Below the pieces are notes generated by a model. It did no database searches. It had not been told where the DNA came from and saw only the letters and a program-made list of their open reading frames with translations. This document shows, in pieces, positions 39,822-50,628 of a stretch of 64,000 nt of DNA. The first letter of the stretch is position 1, and the number at the start of each line of letters is the position of its first letter. Location of the stretch: contig CBFFRQ010000091.1 of the NCBI GenBank assembly GCA_965644315.1, positions 1-64,000 on the forward strand. Reading direction: 5' to 3'. The position numbers and the translations under genes are program-made. This stretch comes from Caecitellus pseudoparvulus (lineage: Eukaryota > Bigyra: Bicosoecida).

Positions 39822-40340
39822 GGCAGTGCCTGTGCAGGGCGAGTGGCGTTTCGTTCCCGTAACGCCAGCGGCCACGCGAGACCGGCGCAGCCCCCCCCCG
39901 CCACGCCGAGCAACTGCAGGCAGTCCCACTGCACATACCTTTTTGAAAGCTCTCCCGCTGTCGGTGCCGTCACACCTGTGTGGCGCCAAGCAGCTCCCCC
40001 AACCCAGCTCACTGACGCCGCGGCGGCAGCTGCCGAGCACTGGCTTCAGCGCCTGCCGCGGCAGCAGGCGGCGAGCACCACGGAGCTGCTGCAGGCACAC
40101 GCACGCGTGCCCCTTATGGCACACTCTGCTTGCACTCCCAGGCTCTGCGGTTGAGCGTGGAGTGTGGAAAGTGCGGCGGTGCGCCAACACCCACACACAC
40201 CCCAGGTGGCACACCCCCCTCCCCCGCCACTTTCCACGCCCTCCCCAACGTGCACATCGCCACAGGCCCACGCCGCATGCACGTGCCGGTGCCCCCCCCG
40301 CCCTGCCCGCCCTCATTGCCTGACACCCTGCCCACGCACC
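39822..40340. other. Divergent promoter region between importin and NAA50
   Basis: About 520 bp between two divergent starts with no gene. It contains two related boxes in opposite orientation, GTGGAAAGTGCGG (about 40165) and CACTTTCCACGCC (about 40227), and a CT-rich tract before NAA50. No exact GCGGAAATY is present. Confidence 0.5.
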
Positions 40341-40983
40341 ATGGCTGCCTCACTCGGCAAAGTCCGCTTCGACTACGTGCACGAGCGCAACATCGGCAGC
40401 GTGAAGAAGCTGCTGCAGGTGACACTGCCCATCGAGTACCCGGCGTCCTTCTATGACGCCCTCGTAGCCAGCCCGCAGGATTTGACACAGCTGGGTGCGG
40501 CCGCTCAATTTCCGCGCTGCGCCGCAGCCCGCGCTGACGCCCCGTCGCCCCACACCGTGCAGTGTTCTTCAACGAAGTCCTCGTGGGCGTCGTCGGCTGC
40601 AAGGTGGAGGCGTTGGACGGCGTGGAGGAGGGCGCCGTCGCTGACAAGCAGCTGTACATTGCCGCCATGGCCATCCTGCCCGCCTACCGTGACATGGGCC
40701 TGGGTGCGTGCACGCACACCTGCCCCCTGCCGCCACACCCATGCCACACGCCACACGCCCCCCCCCTGCCCTGTCCCCAGGCACCAAGGCCCTCGCACAC
40801 GTGCTGGCCAACGCCAAGAGCCATAAGGACCTGGCCAAGGCCTACCTGCACGTGCACGCGGGGAACGCCGAGGCGCAGAAGTTCTACAAGGCGGGGGGCT
40901 TCACAGAGGAGGGCAGCGTGCCAGGGTACTTCCCTCGCCTGACCCCCCCCGACGCCCTCATCCTGTCTCAGCCTCTGCAGTAG
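40341..40983 (+). CDS. NAA50: N-alpha-acetyltransferase NAA50 (NatE catalytic subunit)
   Basis: Exons 40341-40494, 40563-40703 and 40781-40983 give 165 aa (family about 169). Features: FDYVHERNIGSVKKLLQVTL followed by PIEYPASFYDAL, then VFFNEVLVGVVGCKVE, LYIAAMAILPAYRDMGLGTK (the GNAT acetyl-CoA loop) and LHVHAGNAEAQKFYKAGGF. It acetylates the N-terminal Met of proteins at the ribosome and is linked to sister-chromatid cohesion. Both introns (68 and 77 bp) start GTGCG and split a codon after its first base. Intron 1 contains an exact GCGGAAATT in reverse orientation. The stop lies 6 bp from the stop of the convergent SHIPPO gene. Confidence 0.93.
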
Positions 40984-40989
40984 GTGCCC

Positions 40990-41288
40990 TCACCGCCGGG
41001 ACACGCCGTTGGCTACGGTGTACTGTAGCTCAGCGTGAGAGCGGCGTGACGTGCCCATGATGGCAGAGGGCGCGCTGGCCCGCTTGCTGTGTTGCTGCCG
41101 CCCCATGCTGCCAGTCTCCTGCGCATGCAGCGGGGAGGGGCCGTGCTGCAGCACACCTGCCACCACGCAATGCACCCGCTGCTCACGTTGTATGCGCCTG
41201 GCCCCGGCGTCACGTTGCGCTCTTGTAGAGATGTGTACCGTGGCGAGGTACCAAAGGTTGCGGCGGGGTTCGTGCGTTTCGTGGACAT
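40990..41288 (-). CDS. Small SHIPPO-repeat (ODF3/CIMAP-like) axonemal-type protein
   Basis: Two exons, 41187-41288 and 40990-41118, joined over a 68 bp GTGAGC...CAG intron, give 76 aa. Exon 1 ends VTPGPGAYN, the SHIPPO (sperm-tail PG-rich) repeat; exon 2 has TGSMGRQ ... SAPSAIMGTSRRSH, the usual companion pattern. Such proteins bind the inside or surface of axonemal microtubules, in keeping with a flagellate host. An imperfect promoter box, GCGCGGAATTTGAC, lies about 57 bp upstream of the start. At 76 aa it is very short for the family, and the N-terminal half carries only one clear repeat. Confidence 0.68.
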
Positions 41289-41702
41289 GGTCTGCCTGGG
41301 CGGTGTGCAGGGGCGGGGACGGCGTGGCGCGCAGCTGCAGGCGCACAGCGCGGAATTTGACACCGCTCACTTTCGAATGCTGCCGACGCAGTTGTAGTGC
41401 GCAGGGCCCGGACGGGTCGTGCGTGACCAGCTGGCAGAGACAGCCCCCCTGCTCTTGACGGGCTGCAGGGGACCTGCGGAGAGGTGGGCGCCGCGCTGTG
41501 CTGCACGGCACTTGTGCTGTGACTCGCCGGCGCCGCCACGCACCCATGAAAGGCTTGTCTTCCGCGGCCGCCATGGCCCAGTGCAATGGCAAACGGCGTG
41601 CAGTGGCCCTGCTGAAGTGGAATGGACACCCCCATGTTGCGCTGCATTTAGGCAGTCATCAGTTTTGCACGAGCGGCACTCGCTGCACTGGCGTGGTGTG
41701 GC
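41289..41702. other. Intergenic segment with no gene recognised
   Basis: About 410 bp between the SHIPPO start and the AdoMetDC stop. It contains the SHIPPO promoter box near 41348. A plus-strand frame around 41546-41700 (MKGLSSAAAMAQ) was seen but has no recognisable partner exon. Confidence 0.4.
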
Positions 41703-43024
41703 TCACGCGTGTGCCGCGGCAGCCAGCAACGCCGCGACGACCCGTCGGTCCCCCGTGGACCCCGTCACCGGCCGCACGATGGTGGACCCTGGCGTGCCGC
41801 TGTCTGGCGCTGACGGACTGCTGTCCCCCTGGGAGCTGCTGCCACCGCCCTCCGACGTGCCAGCCTTGGGCGTGGTGATGGCCATGCCCCCCGTGACGGG
41901 GTCCATGATCTCCGCGGGGTCCGCCAGGGTGTAGTTGCCCAGCACAGAGCAGTAGTCCCCCGCGAACTCCGTGCGGCTCTTGGCCGTCAGCACGTACTGC
42001 TTGGCGGCGGCGGGGTGGTCGTCCGGCAGTGGCGGCGCGACGAGGGAGTGAAAGGGCATGTCCGCGACGCCTTCCAGCCCCGCCTTGTCAGCGAACAGCG
42101 TGACGCTGTACCGCGCAGGCATGAACACGCCCAGCACCGCACGCAGCAGGGGCGTGTAGGTGCTGGTGGTCACATTCGTCTCAAAGCTGGCGTACGAGCA
42201 GTGGCTTTCGGGGGTCACGTGGATGGTCCAGTACGCCTCCCCCAGCAGCCCGTTCATGCTGTAGCCGCAGGGCTGGAAGAGGACGTCTTGGATGGTGGAC
42301 CCCGGCAGCAGCGTGTCGATGCGGGTGAGGGATGTCACCTCCGCCGCAGTCAGGGTCCGCCCCTCGTACTGTTCCTGGAACATGGCCGCCACGCCCGGGT
42401 CGATGTCGTACATCATCACGTTCAGGGTGCAGTCAGTGCTCTCCGCCGACGGCCGCTCGCAGTAGTCCGCCACGAACACCATCCAGTGGTCCCCCGTGAT
42501 GGGGCCCAGGACGTACGCAGAACCCTGTGGGTGCGCCGCCTGCAGGAAGGACACCTCCTCCTGGATGCCCCGGTGGGGGAACTTCTGCTCCGCGGGGAAG
42601 CTGAAGTCCTTGCGGGAGAAGGCCAGCCACTCGATGTCCATGCCCAGTTCCTGAGCGGGGGAGGAGGGGGGGAGGGTGTGTGGCACGCCCGGCGATGGTC
42701 ACCCGTGGCGCGTCGCCTGCTCACCTTGATGCGGCGCTCCACGTGGGGCAGCATGGCTAGCAGGGTCGTCGTGCCACAGGTCTTGATGATGACCTTGTGG
42801 CGGTACACGAACATGCTGCTCTCGCTCAGCACGTACGAGTGGAAGTGCTCGTTCGTGACGATGGACAGCACGCCACACGCGGCGTGCTTCAGCATGCCCT
42901 TCCACTCGTCGCTGGGAATGGCGAAGAGGCCTTCCTCGGGCCCCTTGCCCGGGACAAAGTCCAGCTCCAGGACCTTCTCTGGGCCCTCAAAGCCCACGGG
43001 GGGCGCGCTCGTGCCGCTGGCCAT
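41703..43024 (-). CDS. AMD1: S-adenosylmethionine decarboxylase proenzyme
   Basis: Exons 42725-43024 and 41703-42650 give 415 aa, over a 74 bp GTGAGC...CAG intron. The proenzyme self-cleaves at Glu68-Ser69 in YVLSESSMFVY, making the pyruvoyl cofactor; the motif aligns with the eukaryotic family. Other landmarks are FEGPEKVLELDF at the N-terminus, IKTCGTTTLL (catalytic Cys), QDVLFQPCGYSMNGL and HVTPESHCSYASFE. The product, decarboxylated SAM, is the aminopropyl donor for spermidine. Length exceeds the usual ~335-380 through a C-terminal extension ending in an Ala-rich helix. A GCGGAAATT box lies only 14 bp before the ATG. Confidence 0.94.
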
Positions 43025-43037
43025 GCCGCGTGATACT

Positions 43038-43046
43038 GCGGAAATT
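43038..43046 (+). promoter_or_regulatory. GCGGAAATT motif upstream of AdoMetDC
   Basis: Exact copy 14 bp before the start codon; in the sense of the gene it reads AATTTCCGC. Confidence 0.4.
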
Positions 43047-43708
43047 GGCCCTCCGAACTTTCCAACGTCGCTACCTGGGCGCCAGGGCGACGGGTGGGGG
43101 CAGGGCACGCTCTACCTTGGCGTGCACGACCACTTCAAGCAGGACACAGGGCTGCCGCCTGGTTGGCCAGCCAATGTCCACTGCACAGGTCAGCTGGGAG
43201 CTCCACGCTGGGCACTGGTGCTCGCGGGCGCTGCCTTGTTCCGTATGAGGCTGGTGTCGCGCGGGGGGAGGCGGCGGGCACATTGCAGGTTGGGAGTGGG
43301 TGGCATGTGAAATGTTACGCAGCCTGGCCCCCCTCCAGGCCGCTGGCGGCAGGCTGCAGGGTGGTCGTGGGCCCCCAGTCTGGGCACCGCGTGCAGTGTC
43401 GCGGCGGCAGGCGGGTGCGTGTGACGTGGCGAGGCCCGGGGCAACTGGGCCCGCCTGAGCACCCCCCCTTCCCCCTGTTCTCACTACCGCTGCAACATGC
43501 ATTCCTCTGCACGCCTCAGGGTGCTACGTGGGCTGGGTTGAGGCGGCCTTGCCTGCCAAATTGGAGGTAGCTGACCCCCAGATGCCGCCCAACCCACCAC
43601 GACATTCAAGGGCGACAGAGCGGCAACCGCCCCCCCGCCTCTGCCCCAGCTGGCGTGTCCCAGCTGGCTGCCTGAGCTCTGCGGCCCAGCCCTCCGCCCG
43701 GCCCGTGC
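43047..43708. other. Intergenic segment with no gene recognised
   Basis: About 660 bp between the AdoMetDC promoter and the LC8 stop. ORFs on both strands lack recognisable motifs or plausible splice partners. Confidence 0.4.
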
Positions 43709-44185
43709 TCAACTGCAGAAGACACAGAAACCCGTCTGCCCGACGTAGAAGTAGATGAACTTCTTGTCCTCGTGCGTCACGAAGCAGCTGAACTTGCGGC
43801 CCACCATGACATGCCAGTTGCCCTCCTCCACCTCCATGATCACCTGCCGAATGGCAGTGGCCATGGCCTGCGCAGGAAGGCGGGTGTGGGTGCGTGTGGA
43901 CACCTGCGCAGCGAAGGGCAGAAGCCAGGCGCCGCCCACCCACGCACCTGCTCTGTGACATGGTCCTCCGTCGCTTGAATGGCGACCTTAGTGACAAAAT
44001 CTGCCATTTCCGGCGACATCTCGCTGTGCAGTGCGGGCGGGCGCAGGAAGAAGGTGAGGCGTGGTGCCGGGAGCAGCGATGTGGGGTCGTGCTTCCGCTG
44101 CTCCGGCCGCGTGCTACTGGCACACCCGCACGCACCAGTTGTTCACAACGGCGCCATTGAGCTTGAATCGCTTTTTCTCGCTCAT
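43709..44185 (-). CDS. DYNLL: LC8-type dynein light chain
   Basis: Exons 44136-44185, 43948-44023 and 43709-43867 give 94 aa (family about 89). The order is MSEKKRFKLNGAVVNN, then EMSPEMADFVTKVAIQAT, then EEGNWHVMVGRKFSCFVTHE and KKFIYFYVGQTGF, the LC8 signature. The protein is a dimeric hub that docks on dynein intermediate chains and many partners, in axonemes and cytoplasm. Introns are 112 and 80 bp, both GTGCGT donors. The first splits the codon after two bases, giving Cys at residue 17. The C-terminus (CVFCS) differs from the common LLFKSG ending. Confidence 0.92.
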
Positions 44186-44968
44186 GGCTGCCTGGGGGTC
44201 AGCGTGTGGCGGGGGGTTCTGCCTGCGACACTGCCTCACACACGTCTGCCGCAAGAGCTGGCTGGTTCACGGTTCTGTGTGTGGCCTGCTGCACACAGCG
44301 GCGAGCAAGACGCGTCAGGGACGGCCAGCAGTAACCAAGGCAACAACACACACAGCATTGGCAGGGGTGCATTGATGTGCTCTGTGACCAGTGTTTGTTT
44401 TCGCAGTGAGGGTGAATGTGTGTCCCTTGAGGGGAGGCAGCTCAAACCGGGTGCAAAGACGCAACCTTCACCTTCGAAATGTCGAGTTCCCTGCAACCCG
44501 CGACGCTGGTAGCCCGAACCGAAAGGAGATGGTCGGGGTGGGGGTTACTTTCCAGCTGCCCTCCATGCCCATCCGGCTTCGACCCTCGGTTGATCAGAGG
44601 GCCAATGCTGCCCCAGCGTACCGAGCGAACCTGCACCCTGTCTGCCACCCCTGCAGCCAGGATCATGCTGAGCCACCTCACTCCTGGGCCGGGTGGAACA
44701 GAAGCGGAGAAAGCACAGAGGGAGCGTTGTACAGAACAAGAGGCTGGCGATGCAACTTAGTTCCAACACCGGCACGCTTACTCCAAACACACCACACTCT
44801 CCCGTCTCTAACGCTGCAATGTCTGCATTCTTCACTCACTGCACTCTCACACTCAGAACACAAGATCCCCGTGCAAACCGCACCGAGCGGGCAAACTCCG
44901 ACTCCAGCCTGCAATCCATCAACAAAGCGCAGTCAGCACTGGCAAGGACGAATGTGGTAACAATGGAG
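44186..44968. other. Gene-free segment at the edge of a lower-GC region
   Basis: About 780 bp between the LC8 start and the 3' end of the CRN/RHS-type gene. Composition shifts here from very GC-rich to moderate. No gene, RNA or clear inverted repeat was recognised. Confidence 0.4.
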
Positions 44969-47900
44969 CTATTTTGACTTCGGCAAATGCCTCTGAGGCA
45001 AGGGCGACGATACGTCGACGTTGACGGAAAGGTGGGTGTCGAGGGACTTCATCTCTGCGGGCAGGAACCCGTCCCCAAACACTCCAAAGAAGCCAGGGAT
45101 ATCAACATGCTTCAAGTCATGGTGCTCCTCTCCTTTGCCCTGGCCCTTGGACGTGCAGTAGATGAAGTAGACCTTCACATCATCTTCAGATCGGATGAGT
45201 GTCATGAGAGGAGGCTCTGTGCTGCTCCCAACCTGTGCATCAGCGTGGGGCTGCACTTCCATGGCCTCAGCCTCAACGCCAGGCATGTCGGACGCTGCTT
45301 CAGATGCCTCACTGACGTGGTCGGCGGCCTCTTGCCCAAGGTCTGTGGGTGACGCACTTTCCTCGAAAATAGCTGCTGAGAGCACTGGATCTCTGGCAGC
45401 TTGATCTGTCGCCAGTCGAAGCAACTCTGCCGTGGCCGCCCCAACTTGCTGACGTTGCTCCTCACCCAGCATCGTCGGATCCATGGCCATCCTGGTGAAG
45501 TGGCCGGTGGATGGTCTCGACTTAATTGTGCAGTTCAGGTCGATGGGGACCCCAAACATCCACAAGATGGAGTTCGCCATCGTTGTCTTCTGCTGACCTC
45601 CCTTCCCAGCTGCCTGCATGAACTTCACCCTGTTCCCGTCCAGCTCTGTGTGGTACTTCTCACCACACGCAAGACTGGCAATGTCTTCCAGCGTATCCGG
45701 AAACTTCAACTTCTTCAAGTCTTTCGGGGGGACGCCGGCGAACTTCAGCTTTTCCAATGCTGTCCGACTGCGAATGCCATAGAGGGCGGACGTGGTGGCT
45801 TCGATGAAGGCCACCTCCAGCTGCCCCTGCTCCGACGCCTTCGGCCGTCTGAAAGCAATAAAGTCAACTTCCGGGAAGTCATAGGGAGTGCGCACCACAT
45901 GTGTGTTCCCAGGTTCCAGGTTCTGCACAATGTGCACGTCCGCTGGAGACAAGCCAGGCCCTCTCACCTCATGCGTGACCTGAACCCCCGGGAACGAGTC
46001 CTTGTCCAGCCCAAAGAAGTAAGACCGAAGCATCTGAACCGGGGGCTTGCCTGCAGTCATGGACAGTGGCGTGTACTCTGATCCGAACAGCCCCAGCTCC
46101 AACAGGGTTGTCACCGAGTCCTGAAAGTGCTCCCTTCTGCCAAAAACGGTCGCCCCAGACAGCAGGGCCTCCCAGACCTTTTGCATCGCTGGGTCGCTGC
46201 GGTTCATAACAGCTTCTGTGTGCTTCTGGAACAGAGCTCGCATGTAGGCATGCCTCGCTGTGTGCGACGAAAACTTCACATTGTCCTCCAACGCAAGCTC
46301 GTTCGAGTCAATCCTCGAGAGAATCGAGGATGCTGCCAGGGAGTGCATCCAGAACCTTGACAATGCTCCATCGTTGCCTGCAAGCTCCTTGAGCGACTTG
46401 TCAGTGAAATGGTCGAAGCAGCGACTCTGCATGCTCGTCATGCTTTCCTTCCAAGCAGCGTGGACCACGTTGAAGAACCATTCTTCTGGGTTTGCCGCCA
46501 AGTCCACGCTCTTTCAACAAACTGGCGAGTTTCAGCTGGTTACTCTTACTCGCGAATCCTCGATAGCTTTCTACGATCCTTCTCCTGCTTGGCTAGCAAC
46601 CGTGACAACCCTGCGCAAATCCCGAGGAACCCCACCAACCGAATGGATCAGCTGCAGAAGGAGCTCCCGTTGCTCGTCGTCTTTCACAACAGCCAAGGCA
46701 AGGGGCGGAAGCTGAAGCGAAGTGTCGTTCACCCGCCCCACTGCCAACAGCTCAGTGTCTCCCTCGTCTTGCATCCGTGAGTCCCTCAGGCACCTCATAC
46801 TCTGCCGGCCCCAGCATGAGCTTCAGTGCCAAGTTCGGGTCCAGCCGCTGCATATCGAAGAAGGGCTCCTCTTTGTCGGCAGTGGAAGAGAAGCCGAACG
46901 CCCGATCCGCAGCTTCCTTCGTCTGGCGGAGTGCTGTAGCATAGAAGTCGGGGGAAAAGGCGACCACCTTGCTCGAACTTGAGTTCCAGCACATCAAGCG
47001 CTTCAGCGATTCCCACCATTTTATATGCTCCGTATGCTCCTCCAGCAACTGTTCCTGCAGGCCATTGGCTCCGTCAATGATGAAGGCACTTGGTACACCC
47101 CCCCTCTCGATTGGTTTGTAGTCCCCTGCGTTGTAAATTGAGTCTTCCACAAAAGCAAAGAGGAACGCATGGTGTGCATCGGTACCATGCGTGCCAATCT
47201 CAGCAATCTGCTGACACAGCTTGGGAGTCCGCAAGCTCCTGCCACATGACAACGAGAATCCCCCCTGAAGAAGTCGTTCAAGGAGCTTGACAAACTTGGG
47301 GGAGTTTGGAGCGAGCACTTCTGACTCTGACAAGTACATGACATCGCCTCCGGCCCCGATCCCGATCATGGCTGCAAGTGCCCGCAGAGAAGCAGACTTC
47401 CCCGTCCCGTGCACAGCAGTTGTCAGGGTACCACGCTGGGCTCCAAGGCAGCTGTATGCTGCCTTCACGAGCAGCTTTGCCCGTGAGCGAGTCAGAACAT
47501 ACGTCGTAAACTTCAACTCCTCTTGTGGCACTTCAGACTTTGGCAGGTGAAGGAAGCCGTGTGCGCCGGGCCTCAAGCCTGGCAGTGTCAGCCCACCCAA
47601 CGAGCGGCTGGACAAGTCCGACTTGTCATGTTGAAGCTGGAAAGGCTGTGATCCCCAGATGGGAATTCGCAGCACGGCCGCTTCCAACTTGCCGTCGACA
47701 AAGACAGGGTAGCATCCAGTGCTCCACTTGATGTCCTTCACTGGGTCAGCGGAGTCCTTGAACGTTTTGTCGCTCCACATCCGATATGCGCTCAAATGTG
47801 ACCCGGGGCGAAAGGCATGCACGATGTCCCAGTACCACGCATCTTGGGTTGTGAAAGCACGCTCAACATTGAGCAGCCAGCCAAAGTTGTCAGTCAATAT

Positions 47901-49277
47901 TTTATGCTTCTTTCGGTTCATCTTGAGGAGCCTGTCGATGTAGCTTGCATCCGTGACCCCCGCGCTCTCGAGCAAAGCTCGAGCCTTGGCCTTGCCATCT
48001 CGTTTTGCGATCAAGAGTGCGCGAAGCGGGAGCCCCAAATTCACGACCTTGTGCTCTCGCACTGCTTCGTTGAACCATGCAGAGCGAACAGCCTTCTCAA
48101 GTTGCTTTTGGATTCTCCTCGCCAGGCCACGTGGAAAATCTGTCGGGAGCACCCTTGAGCACAAGTCTGCTGCATCTTCTCGTGCCAGCTCAGCGACAGG
48201 AAATTCGCTGAGCTGCTTGACTGCACTGAGGGCACCCTCTGGATCCCAAGTCACACTGGCCACGCGAATGGTGCCTAATACCCCACAGCCCTTGAGGATA
48301 CTCCACAACTCAGCCCCCGCCTCGGCCTGTGCAAAGCGAAGGAAGAAGCCGAAGTGCAGCGATGTCAGCCAACGGACAAGTCAAGCGCACAACTCACCTC
48401 ACATACTTCCATGGCACTCTTTGTGTCTGCAATTAACTTTCGCCTCTTCACTCGCCCAGCTTCCAGCGCGTTTTGCCTCTCCACTTGCTCAGCTTCCAGC
48501 GCCTCTTGCAACTTCACTCGTTCAGCTTCCCTCGCGTTTCTCATGCTCTGAAGCTCCTTGTTCAGAGCCTTGTCTGCTTCGACCAGGCTCGTGTAGTACC
48601 CCCCTGCATTGGCCAGCATCTCTGGCAGATCTATGATCCAAGCCTTCGAGCTGGCGTTCTGCAGCTCGACACCCAGGTCTGTGAGGTAGTTTTCGCCCTT
48701 GACCAGCCTCAGTGAAGCATTGATCGGAACGGACAACAGAGACGAAAGGAGCTGCGCCTGCATGTCCATGGCATTCTTCTCCGTCCGAAGCCCGAACTCT
48801 AGCTCAGCTATGAAGCCGCTTGTAGCGAAGGCTTGAAACAGGAGAGCGTCAGGAGGCGTCTGTGAAGAATGTGAAGCCGAGTGAAGGGCGTGGTGACTCG
48901 CACAAGCACGACCCGTCCGCAAGGTCACGCACCTCCAGCTTCTCGAGGGCTGCCAGAGCCAACTTCGCTGGCAGTCCTCGTGGGTTGAGATCATCAAATA
49001 CTGAGAGCACCTTCTTCTGCTTCGTTTCATCCAGCTGTCCCCACCATGACGTGCTCGGAAGCACGTCGCTGGCCAACCGAGGTCCCTCCACTGCAGCATC
49101 AGCCACAGATGAAGCATGCCGCACCAAGCTGGGTGCTTTGTGAGCCTGGGGTGCGTGTGGTGGAGGCCAACGCACTGGAGCAGCCACATATTCCGCACCA
49201 ACACTGCGCAACGCCAACAAGGGCCGCAATGACGCCCCCAGGCCACGGGACAAAGCCAAGGCAGCCTTCAAACTCAT
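44969..49277 (-). CDS. CRN/RHS-type protein: coiled coil, P-loop NTPase and PD-(D/E)XK-like nuclease domain
   Basis: A multi-exon gene of lower GC than its neighbours. Firm exons: 48933-49277 (start MSLKAALALSRGLG, Arg/Leu-rich, targeting-like), 48398-48859, and 48326 down to about 46790; introns of 73 and 71 bp start GTGCGT and GTGAGT. Exon 2 ends in a coiled coil of three 11-residue repeats. Exon 3 is a P-loop NTPase with Walker A HGTGKSAS (about 47415) and Walker B SAFIIDGAN. Further coding follows at about 46571-46790 and 44969-46507; junctions there are not resolved. The last part has VDFIAFRRP ... VAFIEATTS, the D...ExT pattern of the REase domain of Crinkler/RHS proteins. Those families are nuclease effectors or selfish-element proteins. 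Gene decay at the unresolved junctions is possible. Confidence 0.65.
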
Positions 49278-50628
49278 GCTACGCCGTCAAGATGTGCAGA
49301 CTCCGACGGTGCTCGCTCACTCGTCAAGGCCGCGCTGGTGCGGAAGTGTGCACGACTCAGAGCAGCGCAGAGCTGCACAGAGCGGAGGTGAGGCAGGCTT
49401 CAACACGATGCCCAGAGCGCACAGTGCACAGACTGTGCTGTTCGAGTTGCTAGATGCTGAGTGTTGCTTGTTTGCTTCCATGTCACCGTTGCACAGCCCT
49501 AGCAAGCCAGTTGGGACATGAATGGGTGCTTTTCGATGTGCGAATGATGTAAAAATGAGTCCGAAGGTGCAGACGCCAAGAAAGCACCGCCAAATCTTGA
49601 AGGAAGACTCGCGGTACCTGAAGTAGCAGACGAGGCGAGTAACGCGACCCATGAGACCCCAGCGACCCGTCCCTCGCTTCATTCATCCCCCGCACACAGC
49701 GCGGATGATGGCTGAGAATCTCAGCATTCAAACGGCCAAGCGCCAAACAACACTGAAGCCCCCACAAGGCATTCAACACAAGGAGCACGCTCTTGCACTT
49801 GTGGCCCCGTCGAGCACCGACACCGCAAGCATCAAGTCTGCCTGCCAAGCGCTGCAAGCTTCCAGCGAGCAAGCTGCCGTCGCTTTGATGTGGACCCGCC
49901 CGCCACGATTGACGGATCTCACGCTACACCACGCAACGCACCGAGTCCAACAGCAGTCTATCTCACAAGCTGCACGGAGAGATGCTGTCCAAAGTGCGAC
50001 TGAGTTGTGAACCTCGTGCAGTGCGGGCCAGGTTGCGAAGTAGCATGCTCGCACAGAGGCCAGCCACTGCCCCGGCCATGCCCCGTACACTGCAGACCAC
50101 CAAGTGGCCCCTCCTCAAAACGACACCACAAAGCGTATCTGTCCACACGAAGCCCAACCCACGCCAAATCCTACCCTGTGATACCCCCGCAGGGTCCTTC
50201 CCCGCAGAAAGATTGAAGGCTGGCGCTTAGCTCGGTGCCACACACCCTGCCATTCTGCACCCGCGACGGTGGTGAGCGAGAGCAATCTGCTAGCCCCCAC
50301 ATCGCTTCCATCAGGACTCCTTTCGCGTGTTTTCGTTTTCGCGTGAAGCGGCAACTGGAGCACACCGCCAAGCCAAAGAGACACTAATACCTGCACTCGA
50401 TCCATTTTGCCAGGCCAAGGTATCCCACCAGCCCGAAACGAGTGCATTGCGTGAATGGTGGCCGGCAGTGGGGTACGTCTCTTGGGTGGGGTGTCGATTT
50501 GGCGCTGTGGGGGTGGCTTCACAGGCGATGCAAGTTCGTGACATGGGCAAAAGCAAAACTCCGGACTCACTGTCCTACAGGCCAGCCTAGCAGTAGTTGC
50601 AGCGCGTCACGACAGTCCACGTGTGGCC
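49278..50628. other. 1.35 kb segment with no gene recognised
   Basis: Moderate-GC sequence between the CRN/RHS-type gene and COG3 with only short ORFs on both strands, none with motifs or a plausible exon partner. It probably holds the promoter of the CRN/RHS-type gene and perhaps remnants of the same inserted DNA. Confidence 0.4.

Noticed and set aside
41419-41934. Plus-strand ORFs between the SHIPPO gene and AdoMetDC
   Set aside because: Mostly antisense of AdoMetDC; the non-overlapping part has no motif or splice partner.
44250-50580. Terminal inverted repeats around the lower-GC island
   Set aside because: A weak similarity (TGTTTTCGCAGTGA near 44394 and GTTTTCGCGTGA near 50335) is in the same orientation and too short to count.
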